Source: an uncultured Microbulbifer sp.
GTDB taxonomy: Bacteria > Pseudomonadota > Gammaproteobacteria > Pseudomonadales > Cellvibrionaceae
Assembly (NCBI RefSeq): GCF_947498635.1
Contig: NZ_CANMKV010000013.1
Coordinates: forward strand, 1 to 64,000
Direction: 5' to 3'
DNA: 64,000 bases
Shown here: in pieces, positions 39,543 through 48,795 of the stretch
Numbering within the stretch: the first letter of the stretch is position 1
Layout: the number at the start of each line of letters is the position of its first letter
The notes under the pieces: model-generated
Told to the model about the DNA's origin: nothing
The model's input: only the letters and a program-made list of their open reading frames with translations
The model's database searches: none
Position numbers and translations under genes: made by a program

Positions 39543-39899
39543 ATGGCACGTATTGCTGGTGTCAATGTACCAGACCACAAGCACGCCGTGATCTCCCTGA
39601 CCCACATTTATGGGGTAGGTCTCACTAAGTCAAAGTCAATTTTGGCAGCGGTTGGTATCGCTGAATCCACCAAAATCCGCGACCTGTCTGAAGAGCAGAT
39701 CGAAACCATCCGCGGTGAAGTTGCAAAACTCACTGTAGAGGGCGACCTGCGCCGTGAAGTATCCATGAACATCAAGCGTTTGATGGACCTGGGTTGCTAT
39801 CGCGGTCTGCGTCACCGTCGCAGCTTGCCGCTGCGTGGTCAGCGCACCAAGACCAATGCTCGTACCCGTAAGGGTCCGCGCAAGCCGATTCGCAAGTAA
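39543..39899 (+). CDS. rpsM: 30S ribosomal protein S13
   Basis: 30S head protein contacting P-site tRNA. The start is ATG at 39543 ([19 protein letters not shown]); an upstream in-frame GTG is rejected. 118 aa, with the signature [20 protein letters not shown]. Confidence 0.97.
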   Translation: MARIAGVNVPDHKHAVISLTHIYGVGLTKSKSILAAVGIAESTKIRDLSEEQIETIRGEVAKLTVEGDLRREVSMNIKRLMDLGCYRGLRHRRSLPLRGQRTKTNARTRKGPRKPIRK

Positions 39900-39986
39900 G
39901 CCTGATTAAGGCGCGATATCGCGGTTTAACAAGCCCCTTTCCGGTGTAAAGCCGAGGGGATTTGATACAGGATTTAGGATACTGGT

Positions 39987-40376
39987 ATGGCTAAGCCAAA
40001 AACTACTGTTCGCAAAAAGGTCAAAAAGACCGTTGTTGACGGTATTGCCCACATCCACGCATCGTTCAATAACACGATCGTGACGATCACTGATCGCCAG
40101 GGTAATACTCTCAGCTGGGCCACCGCAGGTGGATCTGGCTTCCGTGGCTCACGTAAGAGCACCCCGTTTGCAGCCCAGGTTGCCGCTGAGCGCGCAGGAA
40201 CTGCAGCTCAGGACTACGGCCTGAAAAACCTTGACGTAGAAGTAAAGGGCCCCGGCCCCGGTCGCGAATCTGCTGTTCGCGCACTGAACAACTGCGGCTA
40301 CAAGATCACCAACATCACCGACGTGACGCCAATCCCGCATAATGGTTGTCGTCCGCCCAAGAAACGTCGCGTGTAA
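39987..40376 (+). CDS. rpsK: 30S ribosomal protein S11
   Basis: 30S platform protein next to the Shine-Dalgarno helix. 129 aa, with [19 protein letters not shown] and the C-terminal [11 protein letters not shown]. Confidence 0.97.
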   Translation: MAKPKTTVRKKVKKTVVDGIAHIHASFNNTIVTITDRQGNTLSWATAGGSGFRGSRKSTPFAAQVAAERAGTAAQDYGLKNLDVEVKGPGPGRESAVRALNNCGYKITNITDVTPIPHNGCRPPKKRRV

Positions 40377-40391
40377 GAGGGGGCTGATAAA

Positions 40392-41012
40392 ATGGCACGT
40401 TATATTGGACCAAAATGTAAACTGTCCCGTCGTGAAGGGACTGACCTGCAGCTGAAGAGTGGTGTTCGTCCACACGACTCTAAGTGTCGCGCAGAATCCA
40501 AGCCCGGTCAGCATGGCGCTGGTCGTGGCCGTCTGTCCGACTACGGCATCCAGCTGCGCGAGAAGCAGAAAGTTCGTCGTATCTACGGCGTACTGGAAAA
40601 GCAGTTCCGCAACTACTATAAGGAAGCGGCGCGTCTGAAGGGTGCAACTGGTGAAAACCTGCTGCAACTTCTGGAAAAACGCCTGGACAATGTGGTTTAC
40701 CGCATGGGTTTCGGATCAACTCGCTCTGAAGCGCGTCAGCTGGTTTCCCACAAAGCGATTCTGGTAAATGGCACTACTGTAAACATTCCTTCTTACCAAG
40801 TGAAAGAAGGTGATGTAATTGCAGTTCGTGAGAAAGCCAAGAAGCAGCTGCGTATCCAGAATTCCGTTTCCCTCGCTGCCCAGCGTGGCGATGTCGAGTG
40901 GGTAGACATAAACGCGAGCAAACTGGAAGGCACTTTCAAGCGCATTCCAGATCGTGTCGATCTGCCGGCAGAGATCAACGAAAACCTTATCGTGGAACTG
41001 TACTCCAAGTAA
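40392..41012 (+). CDS. rpsD: 30S ribosomal protein S4
   Basis: Primary 16S-binding protein and, in E. coli, repressor of the alpha operon. 206 aa, starting [20 protein letters not shown], with an S4 RNA-binding domain ([20 protein letters not shown]) near 96-115. Confidence 0.97.
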   Translation: MARYIGPKCKLSRREGTDLQLKSGVRPHDSKCRAESKPGQHGAGRGRLSDYGIQLREKQKVRRIYGVLEKQFRNYYKEAARLKGATGENLLQLLEKRLDNVVYRMGFGSTRSEARQLVSHKAILVNGTTVNIPSYQVKEGDVIAVREKAKKQLRIQNSVSLAAQRGDVEWVDINASKLEGTFKRIPDRVDLPAEINENLIVELYSK

Positions 41013-41050
41013 CAATAACTCCACTTTAAGGAATGCAACTGTAAACAGGT

Positions 41051-42061
41051 ATGGCTATGCAGACTGCTGTCAACGAGTTTTTGACACCGCGTCGTATTGA
41101 CGTCACCGAGTACAATCAGAATCACGCCAAAGTGGTTCTGGAGCCCCTGGAGCGTGGCTTTGGCCACACTCTTGGCAATGCGCTGCGTCGCATCCTGCTG
41201 TCCTCCATGCCGGGCTGCGCCGTCACCGAAGTTGAAATCGACGGTGTCGAGCACGAGTACAGCGCGATTGAAGGTGTGCAGGAAGATGTTATTGAAATCC
41301 TGCTCAACCTGAAAGAAATCGCGGTTGTTATGCACGGTAAGGATCAGGCGATATTGAGTCTGAGCAAGAAGGGCGCAGGTGCAGTGACTGCTGGAGATAT
41401 CCAGGTAGATCACGATATCGAGATTGTGAATCCTGAGCACGTGATCGCCAATATCACTGGTGATGTAGAACTCAACTTACGTCTCACCGTAGCGCGTGGC
41501 CGTGGTTATCAGCCGGCTGACGCTCGTCGCGACGAGGAAGAGGAAAGCCGCGCAATTGGCCGTCTGCAACTGGACGCATCTTACAGCCCGGTTCGCCGTG
41601 TTTCCTACAGCGTCGAAAGTGCGCGTGTAGAGCAGCGTACTGATCTGGATAAGCTGGTTCTGGACCTGGAGACCAATGGTACTCTGGATCCTGAAGAGGC
41701 TATTCGCCGTGCAGCCACTATTCTGCAGCAACAGCTCGCAGTATTTGTGGACCTGGAAGGTGAAAAGGATGCACAGCCGAAGGCTGAAGAGCCCGAGGTT
41801 GATCCAGTATTGCTACGCCCGGTTGACGACCTGGAGCTAACTGTACGTTCGGCTAACTGTCTGAAAGCAGAAAATATTTACTACATTGGTGATCTGATTC
41901 AGCGCACCGAAGTAGAGCTGCTGAAGACTCCGAATCTTGGTAAGAAGTCTCTGACTGAAATCAAGGACGTACTGGCTTCTCGTGGTTTGTCACTGGGTAT
42001 GCGTCTGGAAAACTGGCCACCGGCCAGTCTTAAAGGCGACAGCAAATTAAGCCCCCTGTAA
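41051..42061 (+). CDS. rpoA: DNA-directed RNA polymerase subunit alpha
   Basis: Dimerises to scaffold the core enzyme; its C-terminal domain binds UP elements and activators. 336 aa counted from ATG at 41051; a second ATG at 41057 ([15 protein letters not shown]) aligns better with Pseudomonas and may be the true start. The N-terminal domain holds [20 protein letters not shown]; the C-terminal domain holds [20 protein letters not shown]. Confidence 0.97.
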   Translation: MAMQTAVNEFLTPRRIDVTEYNQNHAKVVLEPLERGFGHTLGNALRRILLSSMPGCAVTEVEIDGVEHEYSAIEGVQEDVIEILLNLKEIAVVMHGKDQAILSLSKKGAGAVTAGDIQVDHDIEIVNPEHVIANITGDVELNLRLTVARGRGYQPADARRDEEEESRAIGRLQLDASYSPVRRVSYSVESARVEQRTDLDKLVLDLETNGTLDPEEAIRRAATILQQQLAVFVDLEGEKDAQPKAEEPEVDPVLLRPVDDLELTVRSANCLKAENIYYIGDLIQRTEVELLKTPNLGKKSLTEIKDVLASRGLSLGMRLENWPPASLKGDSKLSPL

Positions 42062-42184
42062 GCATTTGGTAGTCGCGGCGATGCCGCGACCAGTAGAAAG
42101 AACCCGAGCGGTGCCACAGCTTAGCGCGACACCGCTCCAGAACGACCTGCTGAGACAGCAACTGTGGTCGTAAGGAATTGAGTC

Positions 42185-42571
42185 ATGCGTCATCGCTATA
42201 GTGGCCGTAAGTTCAGCCGTACCAGCGCTCACCGCAAGGCCATGTTCAAGAACATGAGCGCTTCTCTGGTAGAGCACGAACTGATTAAAACCACATTGCC
42301 AAAAGCCAAGGAGCTGCGTCGCGTCGCCGAGCCGCTGATTACCCTGGCCAAGAAAGACAGTGTTGCCAACCGTCGTCTGGCTTTCGCTCGTATCCGTGAC
42401 AAGGATGCTGTGCGTAAGCTTTTTGATGAGTTGGGTCCCCGTTACGAAGCCCGCCCAGGTGGTTATATCCGTATCCTGAAGTGTGGTTTCCGCGCTGGTG
42501 ATAAAGCACCTATGGCTTACGTTGAGCTGGTGGATCGTCCACAAGCTGAAGACGAAGCTGCTGAAGCATAA
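42185..42571 (+). CDS. rplQ: 50S ribosomal protein L17
   Basis: Surrounds the tunnel exit. 128 aa, starting [20 protein letters not shown], with [20 protein letters not shown]. Last gene of the alpha operon; a strong terminator follows. Confidence 0.97.
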   Translation: MRHRYSGRKFSRTSAHRKAMFKNMSASLVEHELIKTTLPKAKELRRVAEPLITLAKKDSVANRRLAFARIRDKDAVRKLFDELGPRYEARPGGYIRILKCGFRAGDKAPMAYVELVDRPQAEDEAAEA

Positions 42572-42595
42572 ATTGCTTTAGCAATTGTGCTACGG

Positions 42596-42622
42596 AAGGC
42601 CGGTCTTAGACCGGCCTTTTTT
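42596..42622 (+). terminator. terminator of the alpha operon
   Basis: AAGGCCGGTC pairs with GACCGGCCTT around a TTA loop and is followed by more T to 42622. A strong intrinsic terminator 25 bases after rplQ. Confidence 0.93.
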
Positions 42623-42643
42623 GTATATGCGAGAGAGTTTTGT

Positions 42644-42898
42644 ATGTCTTTTGAGCAATTGTTAAGTAATTTAAATCCACAAATTGTCGCAAGCCTGCGA
42701 CGAGCCATTGAGCTGGGAAAGTGGCCTAATGGGGTTGTGCTTACCACTGAGCAGCGTACTCTTTGCGCAGAGGCTGTGGCCAACTGGGAGGCTCGCAATC
42801 TGCCGAAGGAGCAGCAAGTTGGTTATGTTGCTCCGAAGACTACAAAAGAGCCCTGTGTGGGTAAAAAAGAGGATGAGCAGCCGCTGAGCTGGGTATAG
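42644..42898 (+). CDS. small YeaC-like (DUF1315) protein
   Basis: An 84-aa protein starting at ATG 42644 (MSFEQLLSNLNPQIVASL) with GAGAG upstream; a longer reading from 42587 would run through the terminator and is rejected. The motif LRRAIELGKWPNGVVLTTEQRTLCAEAV matches, from memory, the YeaC family of unknown function. A polar Lys/Glu-rich tail follows. No operon partner. Confidence 0.75.
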   Translation: MSFEQLLSNLNPQIVASLRRAIELGKWPNGVVLTTEQRTLCAEAVANWEARNLPKEQQVGYVAPKTTKEPCVGKKEDEQPLSWV

Positions 42899-43058
42899 CA
42901 TTGCTTTCTAATTTATTTTTAGTGATCCCGGCTGGTTTACAGATATTGGCGTGAATGTCTACAGCTGGGACGTTCTTTCCATTCCTGCTCCCCGCTTTCT
43001 CTGCTTATATAGTTACCGATAGATAAATATAAAACTCCCATTTGCTCGGTAACTAATT

Positions 43059-43694
43059 ATGAAAAAATTGATATTGCTTGCCGGCGCAGCAACTCTGGCC
43101 GTTGTCGGCATTGATCACTACGACATTGATGTACAGGCCAGCGTGGCGAAGGTGCGTCAGTTTATTACCCCTATTGCGGAAAATAGTAGGTTGGCACAGG
43201 ATATCGCAGAGCGTATACCCTGGTCACAACTTGAAAATTCCGAGATGAGGGAGTTACTAGACCACCCCCGTGTAAAGGCATACCTAGATCAGGAGCAGGC
43301 AAAACAGGCATTGAAAGATTACTTCGCCAATCTTGGTAACCTGTCCAGTAAGCAGGCTTGGGATGCCATTGAGCAGGTAGAAGATGAAAACCGGGTAACT
43401 GGTTATGAGGCACTCTCTTTAAAGTTGGCATGGTTGGAAAAAAATAGCCTCAATGAGGCAGAGTTCAAGCAGCGTGCCGAAGAGCTGTTTAATATCTATC
43501 GCGAGCAGGCGCAGTCGGTAATCAGTCGCTATGATCCGCATACCGAAGTACCGGGTTTCTCCACTTATAAGGACCTTGAAAGATCCATAGTGGAAGAGGT
43601 GCAGCAGATGACCGCTTTTCCGAATGGTATGAGCAAGCATGAGTACCTACGCAAACGTCTGCAAGAAGCACGTGAAACGGTTTACGGTACTTAA
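43059..43694 (+). CDS. unknown exported or anchored helical protein
   Basis: 211 aa, not recognised. The N-terminus (MKKLILLAGAATLAVVGID) looks like an uncleaved anchor or signal peptide; the rest is predicted almost entirely helical, acidic and rich in Glu, Gln and Ala, with no cysteine. It stands alone, convergent with the pectinacetylesterase-family gene, sharing the stem-loop at 43701-43735. The A/T-rich upstream 100 bases probably contain its promoter. Confidence 0.65.
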   Translation: MKKLILLAGAATLAVVGIDHYDIDVQASVAKVRQFITPIAENSRLAQDIAERIPWSQLENSEMRELLDHPRVKAYLDQEQAKQALKDYFANLGNLSSKQAWDAIEQVEDENRVTGYEALSLKLAWLEKNSLNEAEFKQRAEELFNIYREQAQSVISRYDPHTEVPGFSTYKDLERSIVEEVQQMTAFPNGMSKHEYLRKRLQEARETVYGT

Positions 43695-43700
43695 ATAAAT

Positions 43701-43735
43701 AGCAGTGCTGTTACAAACCAAGTAGCAGCACTGCT
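43701..43735. terminator. stem-loop between convergent genes
   Basis: AGCAGTGCTG (43701-43710) pairs with CAGCACTGCT (43726-43735) with a short extra TAC/GTA inside. T-runs are weak on both sides, but the position seven bases after one stop and 16 bases from the opposite one suits a shared terminator. Confidence 0.5.
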
Positions 43736-43751
43736 TCCTGACTGGCCCTAT

Positions 43752-45206
43752 TTACATGAACAGGCCTATCAGGTCGTAGAACCAATTGCTGTTGTTCTCA
43801 AAGTCAGAGACTTCGTCTGTCTCATAGGCGCGAACCATACTGCCGCCATTGTGGTTCACGATATTATTTAGGAAATCCTTCAACTCCAATCCATGTTCGG
43901 CAATCTCTCCATAGTGGAGGTCAATAATTGTCGTACAGTGGCTCTCATTCAGGTTGCGAAACATGGGGAAGTAATAACCCCAGTTACTCGTCTGATTCAG
44001 CAGTGGAATTAGATTTTCATGGGTATCCTTCTGCCAGCGTTGACGCAATTTACTCAAGCGGGAATCAGCGTTGGGGTCGTTATAGATATCCTCGTAGAAG
44101 CGCTCATAGGAATAGGAAGAGAAGTTCCCATCCGCGAGGAAATGGGTGATGCCGAGGCGATCAGAAGGGAACTTATTAGATAGTGCCGCGTAAATTGAAG
44201 CAAGCTCATTACTGTCAAACCCTGGTGTGAAGGCTTTTATCGCATTGATTGGGTTCTCTTCATTGGGGTCCCCACCTTTTGTGTAAGTGGTCCAGGAATG
44301 CAGCACTTCGTTGTGTAACGGCAGCGATGGATACTCGCTAGTATTGTTACTGTCTAGGGGCGCCTGATAAAGTGGGCCAGAATCGTCTATCAAATACCCG
44401 TGATCGACATTCATGTCTTCACGAAGCTTTGTGTAATTTAACAGAGCACCAACGCTTCCTGCACTACATCCAGCAGCAAGCATTTGCTTGGGCTTCTGTA
44501 AATTATTTTTCACCCACGAAGTAACAGCTTGCACATTGCGTAAGCCATTGTGGTGCCAGATTAAGTCTGGACTCTGACCGCTGCTATCCTCATAGATTTC
44601 CGTCTTATCACCAACATAAATATCACCGGTGCAATAGGGAACGTACACCATATTCCATTCACCAGTCTTGAATTGGTTATATGGGTGGTGCGTGTAGATA
44701 AGTGGAGATACACCTGCTGTAGTGAGGTTATCAAAATTGGTGAAATCCAAAAGATGCACGTTACTCAGGTAGTCATCAGGGATGCCATTGGGATTGCGTG
44801 CACCGCGTATGCCTGCCTGGCCAGAGCAGCTCTCGTAATCCCAGCAGGCGCCGCCGCCCTCAAAATAAAAAATGGTATTACTGGTATCGGGCACCCGGTA
44901 AACAAAGAATTTATAAGGGGAGCCGTTACCACACATGGCGCCACTATTGGCAGGAACATCAATTTTTTGCCAGGTATTGAAATCGCCGGGATCGAAATCA
45001 TCATTAAAGTTCGAGTCATCCATTGTCAGTGGATACATTCCTTGCGCTTGCTCGGAAGTTACAGGCGCATTGGCGTTGGGCGGGTCAAATAAGTGTTTTA
45101 AGGTTGTCCAAAAGTTGTAATCTCCCGGTTCGGCTTGGGCATAGGAGGTAATAAGAAGTGAGCTGGCGATTATAGCTGTTATAAAACCACGGAGAATTTT
45201 TATCAT
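43752..45206 (-). CDS. secreted pectinacetylesterase-family hydrolase
   Basis: Predicted extracellular or periplasmic carbohydrate-ester hydrolase of the pectinacetylesterase/Notum family. A signal peptide (about 1-25, cleavage after SYAQA) leads to the oxyanion motif FEGGGACWDY (115-124) and the nucleophile GCSAGS with Ser248. Family members usually read GCSAGG, so the Gly after the elbow is replaced by Ser. A CNGS-like MCGNGSPYKFF lies near 91-101. The 484 aa is longer than plant enzymes. Pectin acetyl groups are only one candidate substrate. AAGGGG precedes the ATG. Confidence 0.75.
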   Translation of the reverse strand: MIKILRGFITAIIASSLLITSYAQAEPGDYNFWTTLKHLFDPPNANAPVTSEQAQGMYPLTMDDSNFNDDFDPGDFNTWQKIDVPANSGAMCGNGSPYKFFVYRVPDTSNTIFYFEGGGACWDYESCSGQAGIRGARNPNGIPDDYLSNVHLLDFTNFDNLTTAGVSPLIYTHHPYNQFKTGEWNMVYVPYCTGDIYVGDKTEIYEDSSGQSPDLIWHHNGLRNVQAVTSWVKNNLQKPKQMLAAGCSAGSVGALLNYTKLREDMNVDHGYLIDDSGPLYQAPLDSNNTSEYPSLPLHNEVLHSWTTYTKGGDPNEENPINAIKAFTPGFDSNELASIYAALSNKFPSDRLGITHFLADGNFSSYSYERFYEDIYNDPNADSRLSKLRQRWQKDTHENLIPLLNQTSNWGYYFPMFRNLNESHCTTIIDLHYGEIAEHGLELKDFLNNIVNHNGGSMVRAYETDEVSDFENNSNWFYDLIGLFM

Positions 45207-45567
45207 TATTAATCCCCTTCAGGTAATTGGTATTTTCTCTCTGGACTAGGCCGTTTTGCAGATATCGGGGGGGGCGAATTACAGCCCCGTTATCCGTAAG
45301 CCAAGTAGGACACTCGTCCAAATCGCTGTTTTGGTAAAACCCAAAGAGGTTAGTTAATAATGATCTTTCGGTCTAGTTGGAGTTGATAGAAAACTGGCTG
45401 GTCAGCTGGGACCGTTCAGTCCAAACCAAATTGGCGAAAATTATTTCTTTAATATTCAAATTATTTTATGAATCGTTGTGTTGTATGAGAAAGGGCGATA
45501 TTTCTGCAGTGTTTTAGTTTTATTGAGGCTTTCGGCTGACAGAGTTGCTGCCAGAAATGTATTGGTT
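45207..45567. other. 361-base gap upstream of the pectinacetylesterase-family gene
   Basis: No gene seen. On the minus strand a candidate promoter TTGGAC, 17 bases, TACGGA lies about 80-130 bases before the start codon and is weak. A run of eight G (45267-45274) and a small GGGGC/GCCCC hairpin sit in the presumed leader. The rest is A/T-rich with no T-run terminator recognised for pxpC. Confidence 0.35.
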
Positions 45568-46545
45568 TCAGAGGATGAGTGGAGTCTCGTATGTCATCGG
45601 CAGCTGCTTTTGTAGTTTTTCGAGGAAATACTGTTTTTCTCTCAGGATCTGTCTTGCACCTTCCTGGCTGACTAATAGGAAATTAATTTTATCCTCTGCC
45701 TTGAGTTGGCCCAGTCTGTGAATGTCCGATCGAATTACATGTGCGATTCGAGGGTAGCCACCAATGGTTTGTCCCTCTATAAATGAAATTATAGGTTCGC
45801 CATCGTTTGGAATTTGGATGCTACCAGGCTGGAGGCCAGAAGAAATCATGTGTTTTGAAGTCCCACCGAGAGTACCAGAGCTCGGGGTTATCGATGGGAA
45901 AAGGCGAATACCCATACGATTACTTTGAGCGGAAATTTGGAAGGTAGACTTGTAGAAATTTTCCACGGTACTTGGGCAAAACCAGTTTTTTTCTGGGCCA
46001 TCAACGACCCTTAATAGTGGGCGTGCTTGGTAATTCAGGTGAAACTCTTGGTTGAGCTGTGCAGGTTCTGCTATTCGAATAGCCTTGAAAGAAATTTTAT
46101 CATTGTTTGCGATGGCGCTATTCCCGTGCCCTCCAAATCCGCTAATGAGATGAGTTGCAGTACTATTTAAAATTGTTGGAACGCAGATTTTTGCCGAAAA
46201 ACCAATATAGGCACGAGCACCGTTGATCAATTTTTCGAAATCCAGTATGTCGCCACGTTTTATTTGGAGAACTTTGAAGTTGTGGACGGGTTTATTATTT
46301 AAGGAAACTTGGAATCGCGCCCCGGTGATGGCTATGGATATATCATCATCGAATTCAATTCTGGGGCCAATCAGGGTGATTTCCAGCACGGGATTATTTA
46401 GTGGGTTGCCCAATAGCAGGTTGGCTATTTTCATAGATAGGAAATCGGCGGCACCTCCTTGGGGAATCCCATAATGCATTAAGCCTGGACGCCCTGTATC
46501 TTGGACGCTGGTTTGTAAGCCGGCTCGGATAAAGTGGATACTCAT
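45568..46545 (-). CDS. pxpC: 5-oxoprolinase subunit C
   Basis: Part of the ATP-dependent PxpABC enzyme that opens 5-oxoproline (pyroglutamate) to glutamate. This is the KipA / biotin-dependent carboxylase-like subunit: MSIHFIRAGLQTSVQDTGRP at the start, GIPQGGAADFLSMKIANLLLGN near 26-47, and GGYPRIAHVIRSDIHRLGQL near 261-280. 325 aa. Its ATG overlaps the pxpB stop (ATGA). Confidence 0.9.
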   Translation of the reverse strand: MSIHFIRAGLQTSVQDTGRPGLMHYGIPQGGAADFLSMKIANLLLGNPLNNPVLEITLIGPRIEFDDDISIAITGARFQVSLNNKPVHNFKVLQIKRGDILDFEKLINGARAYIGFSAKICVPTILNSTATHLISGFGGHGNSAIANNDKISFKAIRIAEPAQLNQEFHLNYQARPLLRVVDGPEKNWFCPSTVENFYKSTFQISAQSNRMGIRLFPSITPSSGTLGGTSKHMISSGLQPGSIQIPNDGEPIISFIEGQTIGGYPRIAHVIRSDIHRLGQLKAEDKINFLLVSQEGARQILREKQYFLEKLQKQLPMTYETPLIL

Positions 46546-47300
46546 AAAGACGAATCTATGGCGCTTCTACATTGTTCTCGATACGCAATGGCCTCAAATT
46601 CCAACTTGTCGATAGAATAGAATTTTATGATATCGAGAGGCTCTGCAATAAAGGGGGAGTTGCTGCTGGGCCGGAATAGCCTGACAGGTGTTTGCCCTAT
46701 AATCTGCCAGCCACCTGCTGTGGCTTGTGGGTAAATTCCTGTTTGGCTACCACCGATACCAACGGCTCCCACGGGAATTCGTAGTCGAGGCTTTTTCTTG
46801 CGGGGGCAGTGCAGCCTGGGGTCCAGCCCACCCAGGTACAGGAAACCCGGTGAAAAACCCAGCATATGCACTAGGTAGCAAGTGGCTGTATGTAGCAGGA
46901 CTATTTGCTTGGGAGTTAGGCCTGTATGTGTGCTTAACGTATGCATATCCGGGGCAAAGCCCTCTTCATAGCAAACGGGAATTTGAATAATGGATGAATC
47001 CCTGTCTAATTTTGAGGGGCTTTCGAGAAATTTCTGGATTTGTGTCTGTAGCGACTGTGTAAGACACTCGCTTTCATGAACCAAAGGGTCGAAACGAATA
47101 GTCAGGCACTGGTAGGCGGGGATCAGGTCGATAAGGTCATTGGGACCCTGCTTTTGGATATACTGCCGTAGCCCAATGATATAGCGGCTTAGTTCTTCAC
47201 TCGGCTCTGCAGAAAAGCGAATATCGAGCGCGCAATCCCCATTTGCAGTAATAGTAAAGTCGAGCTTCTGGAGGTCAGATTTGTGCCGAGAAAGCGTCAC
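46542..47300 (-). CDS. pxpB: 5-oxoprolinase subunit B
   Basis: KipI-like partner of PxpC. 252 aa including the conserved CYEEGFAPDMHTLSTHTGL, MLGFSPGFLYLGGLDPRLHC and VGIGGSQTGIYPQATAGGWQ motifs. It starts with GTG overlapping the pxpA stop (GTGA). The three genes form one tightly coupled operon in the order A-B-C. Confidence 0.9.
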   Translation of the reverse strand: MTLSRHKSDLQKLDFTITANGDCALDIRFSAEPSEELSRYIIGLRQYIQKQGPNDLIDLIPAYQCLTIRFDPLVHESECLTQSLQTQIQKFLESPSKLDRDSSIIQIPVCYEEGFAPDMHTLSTHTGLTPKQIVLLHTATCYLVHMLGFSPGFLYLGGLDPRLHCPRKKKPRLRIPVGAVGIGGSQTGIYPQATAGGWQIIGQTPVRLFRPSSNSPFIAEPLDIIKFYSIDKLEFEAIAYREQCRSAIDSSL

Positions 47301-48046
47301 GAGTGTATGCTCAGTCCGTGTAGTTGCAGGTAACTAGCTAGTCTCTGCGCAATATTGACTGCTTCTGGATTGTCACCATGCAAGCAAATAGTGTCGACTG
47401 AAAACTGAAGGGGAGTACCATGATAGCTTGTGAATCTGCTCCCTCTCGCTAGTGCGACTGCCCGCTCCAGGCAGCTATCTATATCGTGCAGAACGGAGTC
47501 CGGCAGGGAACGCGGAACAAGTTGCCCCGTGTTCAAATATTGTCGGTCTATAAAGCCTTCCCGATAAAATAAACGATTTTTCTCGGTGGCGATAGCTTCC
47601 ATTGCGCCATTGGCAAGTCCGATAATTTTCAGTAAAGGATATTCCCTGGAGAGTAAGGTAATTATCCCCTCCGCCAAATACCGGTTCGTTTCGGCATCGT
47701 TATATAAAGCGCCGTGAAGTTTGATATGGTCCAGTTTTGTGTCGAATTTACGTGCAATCTCATGTAGCTGGTTTACTTGCCAGAAGAGGGAGTCTAGTAA
47801 TTCCATTTGTGAAATAGGTAGGGATTTACGGCCGAAATTGTCCCGATCAGGATAGCTGGGGTGAGCGCCAATCTTTAAATTGTTGAGTAGTGCATTTTCG
47901 ATAGATCTGGCCATGATTTCGGGAGAGCCTGCATGACCACCGCAAGCTATATTGCAGCGGGATATAAACGGCATGATTCGGGCGTCCTTGTGACAGCTGT
48001 GTAAATCATCACCTTCACCCAGATCGCAGTTGATATCAATTTTCAC
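47297..48046 (-). CDS. pxpA: 5-oxoprolinase subunit A (LamB/YcsF family)
   Basis: First gene of pxpABC. 249 aa with the family opening MKIDINCDLGEG, CNIACGGHAGSPEIM near 32-46, IGAHPSYPDRDNFGRK near 59-74 and KLHGALYND near 108-116. The complex removes 5-oxoproline, a damage product of glutamine, in the cytoplasm. The gene for the unknown protein at 48091-48708 lies upstream on the same strand, 44 bases away. Confidence 0.93.
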   Translation of the reverse strand: MKIDINCDLGEGDDLHSCHKDARIMPFISRCNIACGGHAGSPEIMARSIENALLNNLKIGAHPSYPDRDNFGRKSLPISQMELLDSLFWQVNQLHEIARKFDTKLDHIKLHGALYNDAETNRYLAEGIITLLSREYPLLKIIGLANGAMEAIATEKNRLFYREGFIDRQYLNTGQLVPRSLPDSVLHDIDSCLERAVALARGSRFTSYHGTPLQFSVDTICLHGDNPEAVNIAQRLASYLQLHGLSIHS

Positions 48047-48090
48047 TGTAGCATCCTGCTTATATTTAAGTCGGTTTTATTTCTGAGAAA

Positions 48091-48708
48091 TTACCTGCTG
48101 TGTAACTGTTGATTGCTGGGGCAGTGGTCCACTTCCGTAGATATTTTTTTTGAGTTTGATTCATAGCAATTTCCCAGTGGGGAACAGAAGCAGGCAGAAA
48201 TTGAAAGACTCCATCTCTCTCTGTCGAGCTTTTTCCATAGTTCAGAAGTTGCAGTGCCACGGCTTAAGGAATAGAAAGGATACTCTGATTGTGCGGGAAC
48301 AATAACTTCATTTATTTCCGCTGAAATTTCGAAGCCGTCATCAAGGGGCGGGTGATGAGTGGCAAGCCTTTTATTAAATGTGTCCAGCATTGTTTTATAT
48401 TCTTCTCGGCAGCAGGCTCTTAGAAAATCATGGGTGCTAGAGTAATCTGTATTTTTGTAGTTGAAATTAACGGATTTTAGAATTGCAGGTCCGGACCCAG
48501 CGTTGTGGAAATTAAAGGTGATTTTGTTTTGATTGCTCTCTTCGTCATAGTTGCCATGGCTAAACTGAATGACTGGCATCGTCATTACTTTGACCTGCTG
48601 GTTGGCAGCCCTAGCTTGTAAATAAGTGGCATAAAACGAAGCCAGAGAAATCATAATGGCGCTTATAGCGATAACTAAATTTAAACGGTCGCGATTAAAA
48701 AACCTCAT
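48091..48708 (-). CDS. unknown membrane-anchored protein
   Basis: 205 aa, not recognised. One membrane segment lies at about 10-29 after a short basic N-terminus; the rest has alternating beta-like segments (VMTMPVIQFSHGNYDEE, KITFNFHNAGSGPAILKSVNF) that suggest an immunoglobulin-like fold facing the periplasm. CCREEY and the C-terminal ACFCSPLGNCYES give several cysteines. It may be co-transcribed with pxpABC, though a link to 5-oxoproline is not evident. Confidence 0.6.
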   Translation of the reverse strand: MRFFNRDRLNLVIAISAIMISLASFYATYLQARAANQQVKVMTMPVIQFSHGNYDEESNQNKITFNFHNAGSGPAILKSVNFNYKNTDYSSTHDFLRACCREEYKTMLDTFNKRLATHHPPLDDGFEISAEINEVIVPAQSEYPFYSLSRGTATSELWKKLDRERWSLSISACFCSPLGNCYESNSKKISTEVDHCPSNQQLHSR

Positions 48709-48751
48709 ATCTTGTCGAACCTATCCAGTAATTTTTCTCAAACAAACCGAT

Positions 48752-48789
48752 AAGAAAGGATGCCGGCTTTTAAGTCGACCTCCTTTCTT
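48752..48789 (-). terminator. stem-loop downstream of uvrA
   Basis: AAGAAAGGA (48752-48760) and TCCTTTCTT (48781-48789) form a 9-bp stem with a 20-base loop, seven bases after the uvrA stop on the minus strand. The T-rich arm is short, so its strength is doubtful. Confidence 0.4.
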
Positions 48790-48795
48790 GTTCAA

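Noticed and set aside
44673..45092. Plus-strand open frame of 139 aa inside the pectinacetylesterase-family gene
   Set aside because: Antisense to a gene with signal peptide and active-site motifs; no start signal.
45085..45321. 78-aa minus-strand open frame overlapping the 5' end of the esterase gene
   Set aside because: No recognisable sequence character, and it overlaps the signal peptide coding region in another frame.
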